Assembly: GCA_036338025.1 (NCBI GenBank)
Contig: JAYZDB010000011.1
Location: 1-6,525, forward strand
Origin: JAYZDB01 sp036338025
GTDB taxonomy: Bacteria > Planctomycetota > UBA1135 > UBA2386
DNA: 6,525 bases
Direction: 5' to 3'
Shown: piece by piece, positions 5,600-6,525 of the stretch
Layout: the number at the start of each line of letters is the position of its first letter
How positions within the stretch are numbered: position 1 is the stretch's first letter
Notes under the pieces: model-generated
Told to the model about the DNA's origin: nothing
Database searches by the model: none
Seen by the model: the letters and a program-made list of their open reading frames with translations, nothing else
Position numbers and translations under genes: made by a program

Positions 5600-6525
5600 A
5601 TGACCATGAAGCCCACTCACCTCGCCGCCGTGTCCCTGCTCATCGTCGGATTTGCCCCGGCCCAGACCCCCCCGAAGGCAGACGCCGTCAAGAAGGTCGC
5701 CAAGCCGGTGCAGGTCAAGTCCGCGACCCCACTACCCCAGGACAAGGCCAAGCAAGACAAGAACAAACAGGGCAAGCCACCGGCCGAGGTCCCGACCAAG
5801 GTCGACCCGACGGTTCAGCTGAAGATCGCCCTGAAGAACGCCCATGCGGAGGCTCGGTTCCTGCAGGAGATCCAGACCAGCGGTGGCCTGCTGTCACGGT
5901 TCAAGCGCAAGCGGGCGATCGCCAAGGAATTGGTCGACACCTTCACGCCAAAGGTGCAGGGTCCGGTACCACAGCCAAAGAAGTTCATCGCCCGTCTGAT
6001 GGGTGACGCGGAACGGGGCACCATGGCCAAGGACGTCATCTTCCTGGTCCGGCGTGTCGCGGTACGTCAGCCGGAATTCGACGCCATGGTCTCCTATCTG
6101 GGGAGCTACCCGCAAGAGGAGGCGGCAGCGGATGTCACATCGCAGGCAATCGCTGCCCTGGTTCGCGCCCACGCTGGCGAAGCCATGTACGGCAAGGACG
6201 CGGCCAAGGCTCTCGACGCGATCCAGGAGATCGCATCCAAGCTTGCCAAGGGCGGGAGTTTCTCTGAACTCGCCCAGGCCCACTCCGATGACGAGAAGAG
6301 CAAGGGGAATGGTGGCAAGCGTGGCTACATGCTGCGCAAGGACGTCGACAAGAACTACGCTCAGGTGGCATTCACCTTGAAGGTCGGCCAGGTCTCCGAT
6401 GTCGTGCGCACCGCCCATGGCTACCACCTGATCCGACTACTCGCGAAGAAGAAGGGTCCGACCCCCGACCAGGACCGGGTCCTGACCAGCCACATCCTCA
6501 AGCAGGTCGCACCGACGCAGGATGC
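5600..6525 (+). CDS. Secreted parvulin-type peptidyl-prolyl isomerase, SurA/PrsA-like (3'-truncated by the window edge)
   Basis: The frame is open from ATG 5600 to the end of the window (308 complete codons). Residues 1-21 form a signal peptide: Lys4, a hydrophobic core, and the signal peptidase I site A19-P20-A21 before Gln22. A Lys/Pro-rich linker (about 24-70) and a helical, charged section (about 72-200) follow, analogous in position to the chaperone part of SurA. A parvulin (PpiC) domain ends the visible part: FSELAQAHSDD (221-231), NGGKRGYM (237-244), AFTLKVGQVSDVVRTAHGYHLIRLL (257-281). Members catalyse cis-trans isomerisation of prolyl bonds and help fold exported proteins. VLTSHILK (294-301) resembles the first strand of another parvulin domain, as between the two domains of SurA. 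No Shine-Dalgarno is visible; ATG 5606, in frame, is an equally possible start. The parvulin family is clear; SurA versus PrsA-like or other type is not. Confidence 0.88.
   Translation, partial: MTMKPTHLAAVSLLIVGFAPAQTPPKADAVKKVAKPVQVKSATPLPQDKAKQDKNKQGKPPAEVPTKVDPTVQLKIALKNAHAEARFLQEIQTSGGLLSRFKRKRAIAKELVDTFTPKVQGPVPQPKKFIARLMGDAERGTMAKDVIFLVRRVAVRQPEFDAMVSYLGSYPQEEAAADVTSQAIAALVRAHAGEAMYGKDAAKALDAIQEIASKLAKGGSFSELAQAHSDDEKSKGNGGKRGYMLRKDVDKNYAQVAFTLKVGQVSDVVRTAHGYHLIRLLAKKKGPTPDQDRVLTSHILKQVAPTQD

Noticed and set aside
5894..6427. 177-codon open frame on the - strand inside the parvulin gene
   Set aside because: It is antisense to a frame with a clear signal peptide and parvulin motifs and has no motif of its own.

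Overview
The window is a high-GC stretch of bacterial chromosome, densely coded, with all five supported genes on the + strand. A lipoprotein signal, a secreted parvulin and a protein ending in a beta-strand with terminal Phe point to a didermic (Gram-negative-type) bacterium. The Ala-X-Ala/Gln signal cleavage site, the Lys/Pro-rich secreted proteins and the unfamiliar lipoproteins would suit a Planctomycetota-like or other non-enterobacterial lineage, but that placement is only an impression and nothing here proves it. No rRNA, tRNA, CRISPR array, transposase or phage gene is visible.

Region 1 (1-3214) is a fatty-acid beta-oxidation operon. It holds the 3' part of a FadI-type 3-ketoacyl-CoA thiolase, whose start lies before the window, followed by a complete FadJ/FadB-type bifunctional enoyl-CoA hydratase / 3-hydroxyacyl-CoA dehydrogenase. 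The two overlap in an ATGA start/stop junction. Together they would carry out the last three steps of each beta-oxidation cycle. The gene order is that of fadIJ, not fadBA.

Region 2 (3215-3466) is a 252-base gap with unusually dense structure: two small hairpins, an extended -10 promoter candidate, a compound stem-loop, three copies of GCACCG at an exact 12-base period enclosed by an 8-base inverted repeat, and a strong Shine-Dalgarno in front of a TTG start codon. It probably holds the promoter and a structured leader of the following genes.

Region 3 (3467-5513) is a probable two-gene cell-envelope unit. It encodes an unrecognised 342-residue lipoprotein with a beta-rich C-terminus and, 25 bases downstream, an alpha/beta hydrolase with an intact-looking Ser-Asp-His triad behind an N-terminal export signal.

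Region 4 (5514-6525) is an 86-base gap with a weak promoter candidate, then the start of a secreted SurA/PrsA-like parvulin peptidyl-prolyl isomerase that runs off the window. It has one complete parvulin domain and what looks like the beginning of a second. The envelope genes and the foldase could belong to the same envelope-biogenesis theme, but this rests on proximity alone. No exotic new system is evident. The best targets for a second look are the 3243-3466 leader and the unknown lipoprotein/hydrolase pair.
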